Assembly (NCBI RefSeq): GCF_030272615.1
Contig: NC_081412.1
Span: 97,771,796-97,835,795 of the forward strand
DNA from: Cryptomeria japonica
Taxonomy: Eukaryota > Streptophyta > Pinopsida > Cupressales > Cupressaceae
Length of the DNA: 64,000 bases
Reading direction: 5' to 3'
Shown here: positions 1 to 11,658 of the stretch, one piece after another
Layout: each line of letters starts with the position of its first letter
Position numbering within the stretch: the first letter of the stretch is position 1
Made by a program: the position numbers and the translations under genes
Notes under the pieces: generated by a model
What the model saw: the letters and a program-made list of their open reading frames with translations, nothing else
Told to the model about the DNA's origin: nothing
Databases searched by the model: none

Positions 1-1822
1 TCATCAATTTCCTGCTTGGAATTAATATGATGCACAGCTAATAGATCTTCTACCTTTAATTTCTTTTCAAGCTCCATGACAAACATTCTCTTAGCCTCTA
101 ATCTTAAGTATAAATTATTTGGCAAAACATCTATGACCTCTATGAGAACTTTCTTGTATATATCTAGGTATAAAATAGTACTTTCTTCTATTGTTTCCTT
201 ATCTGAATCATTGAAAGAATGATAAAATTTATTCCCATTACCAAGGTTACCATCTTGGGTGATTTCATTGATCAACTCTTCCGGTGAAAGAGTATCTGGT
301 GCCTTAGGTTCAGGTTTCTTCTTTGGAGTCACTTTCTTCTTCAGACCACTGGGCTCTCTTATAGCCTATTGTTTCTTTCTCTTTATCCTTGAATTCTTGG
401 GAGATGGAGCAAGTGTCGATGAGGTTTTTCTTTTCTTCATGTCCACTCTTTTGAATTCAACTACCTTACCACTGTCAAAATCAGATGAGGTAGCCATAGG
501 AGAGATATGTGCTACTGGTTGTTGTTCTGATTTTCTTTCTTGTTCAGCAACATCTTTCATTGGATCTAGTTCAATAAGCCTTTCTTGACAATCTCAACAA
601 ACTTAGAAGCATATTTCATGTCCTTTTCTCTTTTCTTTCTCTGCTTCATCATAGCAACACCACTTTCAATAGTTTTAGCATTACCAAATATCTCCTTTGT
701 TGGTTCCGGTGAAGCATCTAGGAGTATTTTAGCATATGAATCCAATATATGTGAATCCACCTCATATCCCATCTTTGTAATCCAGATAGTTCTGGGTCTA
801 ACTGCCTCCATCTAAATTTCATCTCTTTTCACTACAAAGCATATATGTTTATCATATTTATCCACAATGCTTTGGGGAATCCTTTCCCTTTGTCTCATTT
901 TAGCTGGGAAATTCTTGAAATAGTGTTTCACCAACTCATCACCATCAGATCCCATGCTGGTAATTGCCTCCTTTATCTATTTTCCAACAGAAATATCATA
1001 GGCAAAATCCTTATGTCCTATACCGGAAATCTCTTTTGAGAAGTAAAGCATTAAACACACAATCAAACTTCCAAATTTAAATGTTCCCTTCTTATCACCT
1101 TTGATTTTGTCCAAATTCTCTAACAGTTCATCTTTTAACCATTCATAGATGTCAATTTTAGCATTGTTAATATCATCTCATGAGCAATATGAATGCAAGA
1201 ACTAGATATAGAATTCAGTCTGTTAGTATGAGAAACTTTATATCCAATGACCATACTTGCAAATTTAACATTGTTATCTTTTATATCATTGACCCTAAGT
1301 GACTGGTTGTCAAATGTAGCTCTGGTTTAAGCTCATAACCTATTTGTTAGGGATTTTCTTCTTCTTGTCAGACCTAGTGCCGGTGGATGGTAAACCAGTA
1401 ATAGCCCTTATAGCTTCCTTAGTAATCTTAAAAACTGAGTCCAACCACATAAATTCACCATGAACCCTACTAAGAACATAGCGGATGGTTTCATATAAGA
1501 ATTCTGGTATATGAAGTATATCAATGAAACCTAAATCCTCAACTACCTTGTGTTCCAGTTTTACTACCCCATTCTTGTCAATGATAACATTCATGTACAT
1601 GTTTTTCAAATCTTCGGACCCTAAACTCTCTATGTTACAATGTATGTATACCTTAGGGTCTTTAGCAAATGCAACTCCCTTCGAGATTCTAGAAAATTCA
1701 CCAATGGAGTCATCCAGTTTTGTTATCTTAGGAATTATTTTGAAAATAGGTCTAGGTCATTTTATGTTCTCCACAATGGTAGGGTTTGCTACGAATTCAG
1801 GTTCAGAGGATGAAGAAGCCAT
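1..1822 (-). pseudogene. ORF2 of a pol-less retroelement (element 1), decayed, running off the window
   Basis: Starts at an ATG near 1822 with an acidic, Ser-rich N-terminus (MASSSSEPEFV) and reads leftward to the window edge through several stops and at least one frame change; open pieces lie at 1340-1609, 566-811 and 366-560. Block by block it matches the ORF2 of element C (21918-24852): LSRVHG-EFMWL against LSRVHG-DKMYL, then FKFGSLIVCLMLYF against FNFGQLLVGLFFYF, then IVDKYDKHICFV against IVKKYEDDIYFI, then MGYEV. It sits where copia pol would be, about 340 bp downstream of the gag-like ORF in sense orientation. No protease, integrase or reverse transcriptase motif is visible. Function unknown. 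The blocks resemble, by recollection only, the plant-transposon-protein or mobile-domain type. An in-frame TAG lies just before the 811-566 piece. Confidence 0.6.
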
Positions 1823-2163
1823 TGTGAAAGATAAATACCTTTTAACTGAGAAATCCTTGAATGCTTTGAAAGACCTTTGCTGCTTCGCCTTTAGAATGCC
1901 TTTGCTCAATTTTTCTCTCTTCGAATGCTTGGATGCTTGGTGAGTTGAAATGAGAAGTTACAGTACCTTTATAACCAAAAAGTAACTTACAACTGCAATA
2001 AATGCTTCACCAGTTAGTGAAAACTCCACATATCTGTCAGTAAAGAAGAATTATAACTTCTTACCACCAACTAAGGGTAAATGCATGATCTTCAATTAGT
2101 TACCTTACCACTAAGGATTATTCCTTAGTTAGATGAAGAATCTCTTGCTGGTGTAGGATTAGC

Positions 2164-3290
2164 CTATTCTGTTGATGCAAAGATAGATTCATCAATTCTC
2201 TGATATCTCTTCTTGATCCATTGTTTAGAAAATTCTTGCTTGATTTCATTCACCTTTTCTTTGCCTTTGTCATTAGATCCTTTATTGTTTGCTGGTACAC
2301 TCTTGCTTCTAAAAACATTTACAATATGCCCAATCTTATTACCTGCATAACAAGTTACATTGTTTCTCTGAATAGCTTTTCCATAACCTTGACCAGTTTG
2401 AGTTCTGTATTGATTAGATAAATGTCCAAATCTACCACAAACATAGCATTTCACATTCATTCTGCAATTGTTTGATTTATGACCACTTTTATTGCATTTG
2501 GAACATTGACCGATGGGTGAGTTTGTATTCTAATTATTCCTAAATCTGCATTGATTTTCTCTATGACCAAATTTGTTGCAATGAAAACATTTCCCATTGA
2601 ATATATAAGCATTAGGTAGCCTTACTGATTTGTTGTGATCATGATTGTTTGCAGTCCCGAAACTTTCTCCATGTTCAAATCTAAGTCCAACTATTTCTCC
2701 ATCAGGTTTTTGACTTTTTAGCATATCATCAAGATTATCTGAACTATTCTTGAATTTGTCTTTGTATTCATTTGCAGTGACCAACTCACCTTCCAAAGTG
2801 CTAACTTGTCTCATAATTTCCTCTTTGTCATGTTGCATGTGAATCAAATCTATTTTGACCATATCATTTTCATAACCAAGCGTTAGAGATTCACCTGATC
2901 TTTCATTAACTCTTCTGGCTAAATCTTCTTCATTCCTCTTTCTATCTTCAATATCCTTGCATAGTCTCATGGTTAAATCTTGCATCTCATTCTTCATGTT
3001 ACTATTATCTTGTCTAAATTTCTCTGCAATATCTCTGAGAGTTTCCTTTTCTTCATCATCTTGATTTTGCAATTGCACATGTAATTCTTTTCTCTCATTC
3101 TTTGCTATAACCAGGTTATCTTGAAGTGCTTTGATAAATTCTTGAGCAGTTCTGAGTTCATCTTCCAGTTTGATATTTTTAATTTTCCAGCATCAAAATA
3201 TTCAAGAGCTCCTTCCAATTTTTATCTCAAACTTTCCATCGATACCAGTTTCAGAATCTTCCTCAAGCTGTTAGGCTTTTGCAAATAGAG
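2164..3290 (-). pseudogene. Gag-like zinc-knuckle protein of element 1
   Basis: First open stretch 3078-2530: a long charged coiled coil followed by a CCHC knuckle, CFHCNKFGHRENQC. After one stop near 2530 the frame continues through a second knuckle (CSKCNKSGHKSNNC) and two damaged ones, CYVCGRFGHLSNQY (last Cys lost) and CYAGNKIGHIVNVF (two Cys lost). Knuckles of this kind bind the element's RNA in the cytoplasmic virus-like particle. The ORF begins just inside the primer binding site, as expected for gag. Four knuckles plus an N-terminal coiled coil is unlike the single-knuckle gag of the copia elements elsewhere in the window, but matches the gag of element C. The exact start is unclear because stops interrupt 3079-3290. 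Confidence 0.7.
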
Positions 3291-3296
3291 GACTAG

Positions 3297-3308
3297 GCTC
3301 TGATACCA
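3297..3308 (-). other. Primer binding site of element 1
   Basis: The plus strand reads GCTCTGATACCA, the complement of TGGTATCAGAGC, the site that pairs with the 3' end of initiator Met-tRNA in plant copia elements. It lies two bases from the LTR edge at 3311, which fixes the element as minus-strand. Confidence 0.85.
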
Positions 3309-3310
3309 AT

Positions 3311-4163
3311 TGTTAGATACTTGATCAATCCCAAAGACACTGAGAGGGGGGGTGAATCAGTGTCTAACCGATAAATAAAATATTTAAACTTGTTTGCAAC
3401 TTTATAACCCAAATTAATATACCAGTAAGCAAATAATAGTGCAGTAAAGAGAAACAAAAGAGTAAGGATCAATGCACACCATAACACATCTATTTTTGGT
3501 GAGGAAACCCAGTATGGGAAAAACCTCGGTGGGATTTGTGACCCACAATATTTACTCATTGGCCAATATGAATAAATATTACTTATACAATAGGGGCCTG
3601 CACATGTAGGAAGGCCAACAGCCTAGAGCTCACTACTCAATCACAAAAAGGAGTCCCACTAACTACAATTGGATGGTTAAATCCAATGCCAATGTAATGC
3701 TCAAAATAGCATCTGAAATGCTGGATTCAATACCGGTTTAAGCTCTATTAGATACCTCTGCCATAAACCTTGCTTCACTCTGCTCTGCTCTTATTCTCTC
3801 ATAAAAATAATTACATCATAATGCATATATAGTTATTCTCTCTCATATACCGCTTACATTCATTACCTAATTATATTTCAAAATGACCTACAAGATCTCA
3901 TACATATATGAGTCTTTACAATACATCATGTCAGCTATACAAATAATATTACAATACAAAACAATATTATTTCCATATTGGCTTAGAGTGCCGGTGTGAT
4001 CTACTGTCGATGTAGACTGGATGCTGGTGTGAATAAACTTGTAGTACCTTCCAGTGTCGATAAATTCAATGTCTTTTGCCAGTGTAACCTATGAACCATG
4101 TTACCAGTTGGTTGCCATCAATGACAACATCAACTAGTATCCTCTGAGTGTATAATTCCAGCA
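3311..4163 (-). mobile_element. 5' LTR of element 1
   Basis: The PBS-side edge is TGTTAGATAC. The block with arms CACTGA and TCAGTG around a G-run, present in every LTR of this window, lies at 3338-3362. The GGAAACCC...GGGAAAAACC block lies near 3500. A TATATA stretch near 3820 may be the promoter. The distal edge is set at the CA of CCAGCA (4163) because the sense start TGCTGGAATTATA resembles TGTTGGCATTATG of Copia-B; this edge is less certain. The partner LTR lies outside the window, so no target duplication can be checked. Confidence 0.6.
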
Positions 4164-4204
4164 AAGGGGTGCAAAGAATATTTCCCTCTTTGTACTATAT
4201 TATA

Positions 4205-4560
4205 CACTATACTTTTGCAATGTCTTTAACGGGGTGTTCATTCTCAAAACTAGAGAAAACAAACTCTTACACGAGATACTTCATGTTTGAAACCAGACAC
4301 AACATTTATATATGTCTTATATGAGGTGCACATTCTCAAAACCAAAGAAAACAAATTCTTACATGAGATGTCCTCAAAACCAAACATATATTTGTCTTAC
4401 ATGGGGTTACACATACTCGAAACTAGAGAAAAGAAAATCTTGCATGAGATGTTCCTGAAACTAGACACACATTTTCAATTTCATTCCATGTCTTACATAG
4501 GTTGTTGTATGCTTGAAACCAGAGAAAAAAAAACTCTTATATGAGATGCTTAACACTTGA
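4205..4560. repeat. Irregular tandem repeat, about 80-105 bp, four copies
   Basis: The module CTCRAAACYARAGAAAA followed by a TCTTRYAYGAGAT block recurs near 4232, 4334, 4416 and 4511, with spacing of roughly 80 to 105 bases. A small ORF across it has the matching internal repeat and is probably not a gene. Confidence 0.6.
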
Positions 4561-5140
4561 AACCAAATAGTTGCATACATAGTAGGATGAGTGGAGCTAG
4601 AAAAACATGGCTAAACTATTTCTACTCTCCTCCCCATCATGGGTCGCCTAGAAAAACACAGCTAGCCCATGGTATCCTTTCCTCTCTTGCTCTCCTTCTC
4701 ATGGATCACCTAGTAAAACACAACTAGAATGTGATATCCATGTCTTCCCTTTCTTCTCATCACGAGCTCATAGCTCTTCTATTTGTATTCCATGGTTTGA
4801 TGCATTCTCTTGATATTTTTATGTGATTTCTTGTGTCCTTGTGATGATAATTCAAGAATGATATTAGTTGTTGAGACAATTTGATTATCAAGTCTCTTCG
4901 GCTAGTTGACTTGTCTTTTTTTTTGGTTTTTAGCTTTTGTGTTTTGTGTCTTTTGTCTTTGTCTTTTTTTGTGTGCCTTTGCATGCAATTGTGTGAGTTA
5001 AGATCCTAAGATTGGGGGCTTGGTTCCTCAAAATTAGTGATGTCTTATCTCCTTGTGAACTCACTTGTAATTGCTCCTTTCTTTCATATTTCATCTACTT
5101 TATAGTGAGTATTTGCATAGGCTTATACCCTCGTTAAAGT
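4561..5140. other. Uncharacterised spacer
   Basis: Contains two copies of a phrase about hooked ends (CCTAGAAAAACACAGCTAG-like, near 4630 and 4710) and a T/G-rich stretch at 4910-4980. Nothing coding was recognised. It may be the 3' untranslated part of the retroelement whose LTR edge is suggested at 5151. Confidence 0.3.
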
Positions 5141-5730
5141 GGGGGCTAAATGTAGCATCGTAAATTGTCACTAGTCCAATTTACACCTCATGTTTGTGCT
5201 TCCAATTTAGTGTGATCTATCCCCATCCCATTTGTAGTTCTAATTTGTGATAATTACCTAACTTTGATGTCATGAATGTAAGAAACCCCTTCAGTTTCTG
5301 CCCTTAATTTTTAGTTTGTGTTTCTTGACATTTGGTCAAACAGTTTGCATACATGGTCTAATTTTCTAAGTTCTTATTTATTTTTGTGAGTTTGAGATGT
5401 GATGATTCATGCCAAATCACATAATATTGCAAGGAAATAAGAACTAACAATGCATAAAATTACAACAGTAGGGATACAATGAATAACAACTTTTAAAAGA
5501 AAAATCAGAACTGAGGGTTGATTTATTTATGACTATTATAGCTTGTCTCAGACTGATAACTTCATTCCAAATAGCACTTTTTAGTGACTAATAAAGAATA
5601 CAACCACTTTATTACATACTCGTTAATCCATGCCTGATGAAATGACATACAATATAGTGAATACGATTGGAAATGGATTATTAACACCTTCAATACAAAT
5701 CTAGGTTGTCTGAGAATGATAACAACAAAT
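5136..5730 (+). mobile_element. Possible polypurine tract and LTR start of an unassigned retroelement
   Basis: AAAGTGGGGGCTAAA (5136-5150) is followed directly by TGTAGCATCG, the pattern of a polypurine tract abutting a plus-strand LTR. No matching second LTR, primer site or target duplication was found, and 5300-5730 holds nothing else recognisable. A one-sided, low-confidence call. Confidence 0.3.
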
Positions 5731-5778
<48 letters not shown>

Positions 5779-6150
5779 AGGGGAAAGGGAGAGGGAGATG
5801 AAGAGGGAGAAGGAGAGTGAGAGAGAGAAAAGGGGAAAGGGAGAGGGAGAGAGGGAAGGAGAGTGAGAGAAAGAATGGGGGAGATAGGGAGAGAAGGGGA
5901 AAGGGAGAGGAAGAGGAAGAGAGAGAGGGTGAGTGAGAAAGAGAGAAGGGGAAAGGGAGAGGGAGAGGAAGAGAGAGAGAAAGTGAGGGAGAGAAGGGGA
6001 ATGGGATAGGGAGAGAGAGAGGGAGAAGGAGAGGGAGAGTGAGAGTGAGTAAGAGAGAGAGAGAAGGGGAAATGGATAGGGAGATGGAGAGGGAAAGGGA
6101 GAGTGATAGAGAGAGAGAGAGAGAAGTGGAAAGGGAGAGGGAGAGGAATT

Positions 6151-6233
<83 letters not shown>

Positions 6234-6444
6234 GAAGAGGGAGAGGGAGAGTGAGAAAGAGAAAAGAGAAAAGGGAGAGGAATGGAGGGAGGGAGAGTGA
6301 GAGAGAGAAGTGGGGAGATAGGGAGAGAAGGGGAAAGAGAGAGGGAAAGGAAGAGGGAGAGGGAAAGTGAGAGAGAGATAAGGGGAAAGGGATAGGGAGA
6401 GAAAGAGGGATATGGAGAATGGAGAGAGAGAAGGGGAAAGAGAT

Positions 6445-6488
<44 letters not shown>

Positions 6489-6893
6489 AGATAATAGGAA
6501 ATAGAGATGGAGAGAAAGAGGGAGAGGGAGAGTGAGAGAGAGAGAAGGGGAAAGGGAGAGGGAGAGGAAGAGTTAGAGGGAGAGAGAGAAAGAGAGAGAT
6601 AGAGAGGGGGGGGGAAAGGGAGAGGGAGAGGGAAAGAGGGAAGGGGAAAGGGATAGGGAAAAGAAGAGGGAGAGGGAGAGTGAGAGAGAGAAGGGGAAAG
6701 GGTGGGGGAGAGGAAGAGGGATAAGAAGAGGAGAGGGAGAGTGAGAGAGAAAAAGGGAAAGGGAGAGGGAGAGAGGGAGGGAGAGTGAGAGAGAGAAGGG
6801 AGGAGATAGGGAGATAAGGGGAAAGGGAGAGGGAGAGGAAGAGGGAGAGGGAAAGTGAGTGAGATAACAAAGAAACAATAGGGAGAGGGAGAG
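5731..6893 (+). repeat. GT then GA-rich array, left half
   Basis: 24 bases of (GT)n at 5731-5754 run into over a kilobase of purine-only GA/GGA/GGGAA repeat. A near-pure (GA)n core spans about 6150-6225 and a GTGAGA run lies near 6445-6490. The array is cut at 6893 by Copia-A and resumes at 14201. Long open frames across it (for example 5701-6870 minus, Ser/Leu/Pro repeats) exist only because CT repeats lack stops. Confidence 0.95.
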
Positions 6894-8328
6894 TGTTGGC
6901 ATATGTGCAGAGTATGATGACATGATGATATTGTATGTTGTCATTGATGTCAATATGCTGAAGAGTGAATTGGTATATGTGAAAAAGAAGCGATATGTCT
7001 GTCCAAGTGAACCAGTATATGGAATGTTTTGTATCAAGGTTTCATATGGTATAACTACCAATTGGTAGTCTTAGCTTCAGGGTTTTCGGTTGAAGTGTTC
7101 CAAGCCTATGTGATTCAACCGATGGCATCATGTGATGAGTTAGCATTGTAATGAAGAACAGATTGTGTTGCCACGTTAGCCTTGTGCACGTGAAGGATCT
7201 TGTATGAAAGAGATTGATCCTATCTACCTTGAGAATGTGCGAAGTCTCTATAAATGGTGGAGAACGTGTGATGAGTTATCAGCCTCCAAGAAGTAGTGAA
7301 GAATGAATGTTGGAGAACACCTTGAGATCTGTTCAAGACTGTTGTAATCAATGCAATATGTTTAATGGTTAGGATTGAACTGACTGAATCGCTTAACCTA
7401 AAAAGTTTAGGGTTTAGGGTTTATGCTACCGACCTATCTATCTCCTATAAGGTCGATATTGTTTTTCATGTTGAGGTTGTTGGAAAATGTTGTGTGTATA
7501 TCTAAGTACAGAGATATGTGATTCTTGCCAGACCAGATAAGAGAATAAATACCTACAGAGTGTGATTGTAGAAGGAAGGAACTAAAGCGGATCTGCATTG
7601 GCATTGAAGTGTTATTACCAAATCATTGTAATACCTGTTGACCTCTAACCACTTCAACAGTTGGAAAATCCCTTAATAGGGTAGCTTTAACCGGCTTGCT
7701 ATAAATCCTTTAACAGGGTGACTCAAAATCATTGAGTTCTTAAAATCCTCTAACAAGGTAACCTTTAACAGGGTTTAACATTTAACCTGGTATTTTAGCC
7801 ATCCCTTAACTAGGTGATCCCTAGTAGGATCCGTTCTTAATAGAACCTATTGTAAAGTCTTTGACTAGACTAGGCTCCTAACAGAGCGGACTTCAAAAGG
7901 GTTCAAAGAACAGCTTGTGGGTATTCATCCCCACCGTGTTTTTTCCCATTTGGGTTTCCACATGAAAAATATGTTTGTTATGTGTGATGCTTTTCATGCA
8001 ATGCTTTGTTATTCTTTGTCAAGCAGTAAAGAATGTTGAACCAGTAAGTCTTTACATTTTTGTTGATGTATTACTAGTGTATGCATATGGGTGAAGTGGA
8101 AATAAGATGTTAGATTGTGTGGAAAGCTAAGAGTTACTAGTTTATGTCTTTCACATTCTTACTATGTTTAACCGGTAGTAATCTAGTTTTGACCGATGTT
8201 ATTGCTTGCCAGTCAAGTGCAATGTTTTCAGTCAAACCGGTTCAAGGAAAAGTGTTTTTGTTAGTACTGATTCAACCCCCCCCCTCTCAATACCGATTTG
8301 GTACTAACTGTTCATCATTGATTCATCA
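6894..8328 (+). mobile_element. 5' LTR of Copia-A
   Basis: Begins TGTTGGCATA and ends GATTCATCA, followed by ATTGG and the primer site. It contains a TATA box at 7249-7255 (TATAAAT), two tandem TTTAGGG units at 7406-7423, and the C-run block at about 8270-8290. Compared with the 3' LTR it lacks about 51 bases after position 6967, between two GTGAA-type short direct repeats, which suggests a slippage deletion after insertion. Confidence 0.9.
7249..7255 (+). promoter_or_regulatory. TATA box of the Copia-A 5' LTR
   Basis: TATAAAT preceded by a GAAGTCTC stretch. The corresponding place in the 3' LTR (near 13145) reads TTGTAAACG and is degraded, so only the 5' copy still looks usable. Confidence 0.5.
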
Positions 8329-8330
8329 AT

Positions 8331-8342
8331 TGGTATCAGAGC
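8331..8342 (+). other. Primer binding site of Copia-A
   Basis: TGGTATCAGAGC, a perfect match to the initiator Met-tRNA primer site of plant copia elements, two bases after the LTR end. Confidence 0.9.
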
Positions 8343-8399
8343 ATCTTCCAGATCCTCTATGTTGTAAGCTTAACCCCTTGAGGTAATGATCCTACTCTA

Positions 8400-9427
8400 A
8401 TGATGAAGAGGGAAGGTCCAAAGTTCAATAGAGACAACTTTAAAATATGGAAGGATAAAATGAAGAAATACATCAGAAGCATGGGTGCTCAACACTGGAG
8501 CTATGTTGAGAGTGCTTATGTTATCCCTACCGATACTCTCACCGATGATCAAAAGAGAGAGAGATTCAGGAGAATGGGCAAGTCATGGAAGCCCTAATAT
8601 GCAGTTTATATGACATTGAGTTTATTGATGGTCAGGATAAAGAGAATCCCAAAGAAGTATGGGATGCCCTTAAGAATATCTATGGCGGTGATGAGCATGT
8701 GAAACAAGGTAACGAAGAAAGCCTTAGGGGAAAGTTTGAAGACATGCGGATGGTTGAAGGAGAGACCATTCAACAATATGGAATAAGAATCAAAACTGTT
8801 GTTGGAAATATCAAGAATGCAGGTGGTAAAATGGAAGATTCTACTGTTGGTAGAAAAGTTTTGAGGTCCTTATTACTGGTCTATGCAATAAGGGTTACTG
8901 CTATTCAAGAGTTGAGGTCTATAGACAAGACAAAGGTATCCCTGGACTCCATCATTGCAAAGTTAATAGCTTATGAGCTAAATAATTATGATGGCAGTAT
9001 TCAAAAGACTGAATCAGCCTTTAGGGCATCTGCTGCACCTTCTAGAAAAGGAAAAGAAGCTAGTACTAGTGGTGAATCAAGACAAAGTAGAGAAATGGAT
9101 GATGAAGAGATCTTGATGGAATTTGAAGCTCTTCTTGCCAAGAGACTTCCCAAGGGAATCGATAAATACCAAGGTAAGCTTCCTTTGAAATTCTTTTCTT
9201 GTAACCAGATAGGACACGTTGTTGTCAATTGCCCTAATGGTGATAACAAGGACAAATCAGAGAGGTTCAAGAAGTTCAAAGGAGGAAACCGAAGAAACTA
9301 TTTTGTAGCAGTTGATGAAGGTGTCACTGATAAGGAATCAAAAGATGAAGAAAGTGAAGATGTTGTGTTTGTAGCAGTCAAGGAAGATGTGTCAGACAAG
9401 AAGGCTCTTGTCTCCCGCTTTGAATAG
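8400..9427 (+). pseudogene. gag of Copia-A
   Basis: The ATG at 8400 starts MMKREGPKF, in place for the UBN2-type copia gag. A one-base insertion near 8570-8585 shifts the frame; the main part then runs 8585-9427 (VWDALKNIYGG, then LRGKFEDMRMVEGETIQQY). The zinc knuckle near 9190-9230 reads FFSCNQIGHVVVNC: its first Cys is Phe, whereas Copia-B has CFSCNRIGHIVVNC. The gag binds RNA and builds the particle in a working element. An in-frame TAG ends it at 9427. Confidence 0.85.
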
Positions 9428-10749
9428 TCCAATGAGGGATTATTGACAGCAGTTGTTCTCACCATATGACTGGTGACCGGAGTAAGTTTCCATCTCTGGA
9501 AGAGTATGATGGTGGTGTGGTTCATTTTGGTAATGATGCACCATGTATGGTAAAAGGCAGAGGGTCCATCTCTCTGAATGGAAGAAGCAGTGCTGGCAAT
9601 GTGTATTGGGTAAAAGGTCTCAGACACAACCTTTTGAGTGTTGCTCAACTAAATGATAATTGACTCACTTTGGAATTCAAAAATGGAGTGTGCAAAATCA
9701 AAGGAAAGAATGGTGAACTGATGGCTACCAGTATGCAAACCAAAGGTAACCTATTTCAGCTAAATGCTAATGTCAGTACATGTCTAATGGTTAAGTTTGA
9801 GGATAGCTGGATATGGCATAGGAGACTCTGCCATGTAAACTTTGATAATATTGTGAAGGCCAGCAAGATCAAGGCAGTTAGAGGATTGCCTATGCTGAGC
9901 AAACCAAAAAATCCTTTATGTAGAGAGTGTCAACTAGGGAAAATGTCTTCCTCAATCTTCAAAGGTAAACCTTTCACTACAGACAATTTACTTGATCTTG
10001 TGCATACTGATTTGTGTGGTCCTATGAAAACTAGGAGTGTGTAGGGAGATAGGTACTTTATGATTCTTATTGATGATTTCTCAAGAATGATGTGGGTCAA
10101 ATTCTTCAAGGACAAGTCTGAAGCCTTTGGAAAGTTCAAAGCCTTCAGAGCACTGGTAGAAAGAGAAAGTGGTAAGAGGATTAAGTGCCTGAGAACTAAT
10201 CAAGGAGGAGAATTCACTTCCGGTGAATTCAACAAGTACTATGAAGAGAACAACATCAAGAGGCAACTGTCTGCCCCCCGGACTCCATAGCAGAATGGAC
10301 TAGCAGAGAGAAACAACCGGACTGTAGTTGAAGCAACCAAAACAATGTTGATCTAAGGAAAAGTTGCTCACACTTTTTGGAGAGAAGCGGTGAGCACTGC
10401 AGTCTATACAATGAACTGGGTACTCATCAAAAAGGGTAAGGATAAAACACCTTATGAGTATTGAATAGGTAAGACACCGGTGGTAAGATACTTTAGAGTG
10501 TTTGGTAGAAAATGTTATATCAAGAGGAGTGAACATCAGAGCAAGTTTGATGCTAAATGTGATGAGGGAATATTCCTAGGGTATTCCATAAAGAGAAAAG
10601 CTCTCAAATGTTTCAAAAATAGGACTCAGAGAATTTTTGAAAGCATCAATGTTAGAGTTGATGAAACCTCTGAGAAATCTAAGGAAACCAACAGTGAGCA
10701 AGTAGGAGATGAATCGGTAGTAACCTTCTGGGAACTGGTTGCAAAATAG
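9428..10749 (+). pseudogene. Protease, pre-integrase and integrase region of Copia-A
   Basis: A one-base loss near 9438 shifts frame just before the protease site, which reads IIDSSCSHHMTGD; the usual DSG is DSS. Pre-integrase follows (WIWHRRLCHVNFDNI), with the zinc-type pair CRECQLGK, then integrase: HTDLCGP, LIDDFSRMMWV, and LRTNQGGEF, where the second catalytic Asp of the DDE triad has become Asn (Copia-B keeps LRTDQGGEF). In-frame stops lie near 9661, 10042, 10290, 10355, 10467 and 10749; those at 10042 and 10290 recur at the same codons in Copia-B. Copia integrase would insert the DNA copy in the nucleus. Confidence 0.85.
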
Positions 10750-11658
10750 CCTAGCACTAGTAACAGTGCTCCTACACCGATAGATGTTGATGCTAATGAA
10801 GATGAGGATGAAGAAGAAAAGAAAGAGGAAACAACTAAGATCATTCCTAGGTATGTAAAGATGAATCATGATCCAAAGCAAATCATAGGAGACAAGGATG
10901 CAGGAATTCTTACAAGAAGAAAATTCAGAGAAAACTCTTGCACGATCTCTAAATTTGAGCCTAAAACATTCGGAGAGGCACATAAAGATGAAGACTAGAT
11001 CAAGGCAATGGAAAAGGAACTTGACCAGATAGAAAATAATGGTACGTGGTCTCTGGTACCCAAACCTGAGCATAAAAATATCATAGGCACCAAATGGGTT
11101 TTCAGAAATAAGTTGAATGAAGATGGCACAGTGGTAAGAAACAAAGCCAGACTGGTGTGTAAAGGATATGCTCAAGAAGAAGGAGAAGACTATGGAGAAA
11201 CCTTTTCTCCAGTAGCCAGATTGGAAGGAGTTCGTATGCTTCTTGCATATGCAGCATTCAAGGGATTCAAAGTATATCAAATGGATGTAAAATCTGCATT
11301 CCTGAATGGAATACTAGAAGAGGAGATGTATATAGAGCAACAAGATGGGTTTGCCCTATCAAACGACAGTGACATGGTGTGTAGGATACATAAAGCCTTG
11401 TATGGACTAAAGAAGGCACCTAGAGCATGGTATGAATGCTTGCACTCCCATATTCCAAAGATTGGATTTGAAAGAACAAGTGAGGATAGTAATATCTACC
11501 TAAAGTTAGAAGGAGATCATATTCTAATTTGTGAGGTATTTGTTGATGACATAATTTTTGGAGGAAATGACAAGATGAGTCATGATTTTGTAGATGAGAT
11601 GAAAAAGGAATTTGAGATGTCACTTATAGGGGAGATTACGTTCTTTGTTGGACTATAG
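10750..11658 (+). pseudogene. Reverse transcriptase region of Copia-A
   Basis: After an acidic linker (EDEDEEEKKEE, near 10800) and one TAG at 10996 (Trp in Copia-B), 11008-11658 is open for 216 codons. It carries [53 protein letters not shown] and the catalytic box FVDDIIFGG (about 11539-11565), with Phe in place of the usual Tyr; Copia-B has the same FVDD, so this is a family trait. The frame ends at a TAG (GL-stop-IQQ) also shared with Copia-B. Confidence 0.9.

Noticed and set aside
5701-6870. 389-codon minus-strand ORF of Ser, Leu and Pro repeats
   Set aside because: Translation of a CT repeat, which has no stops in any frame. Neighbouring frames are equally open.
7406-7423. Interstitial telomere
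   Set aside because: Only two TTTAGGG units, conserved inside LTRs; a promoter motif is the simpler reading.
10576-11280. 234-codon minus-strand ORF
   Set aside because: Antisense shadow of the Copia-A integrase and RT region.
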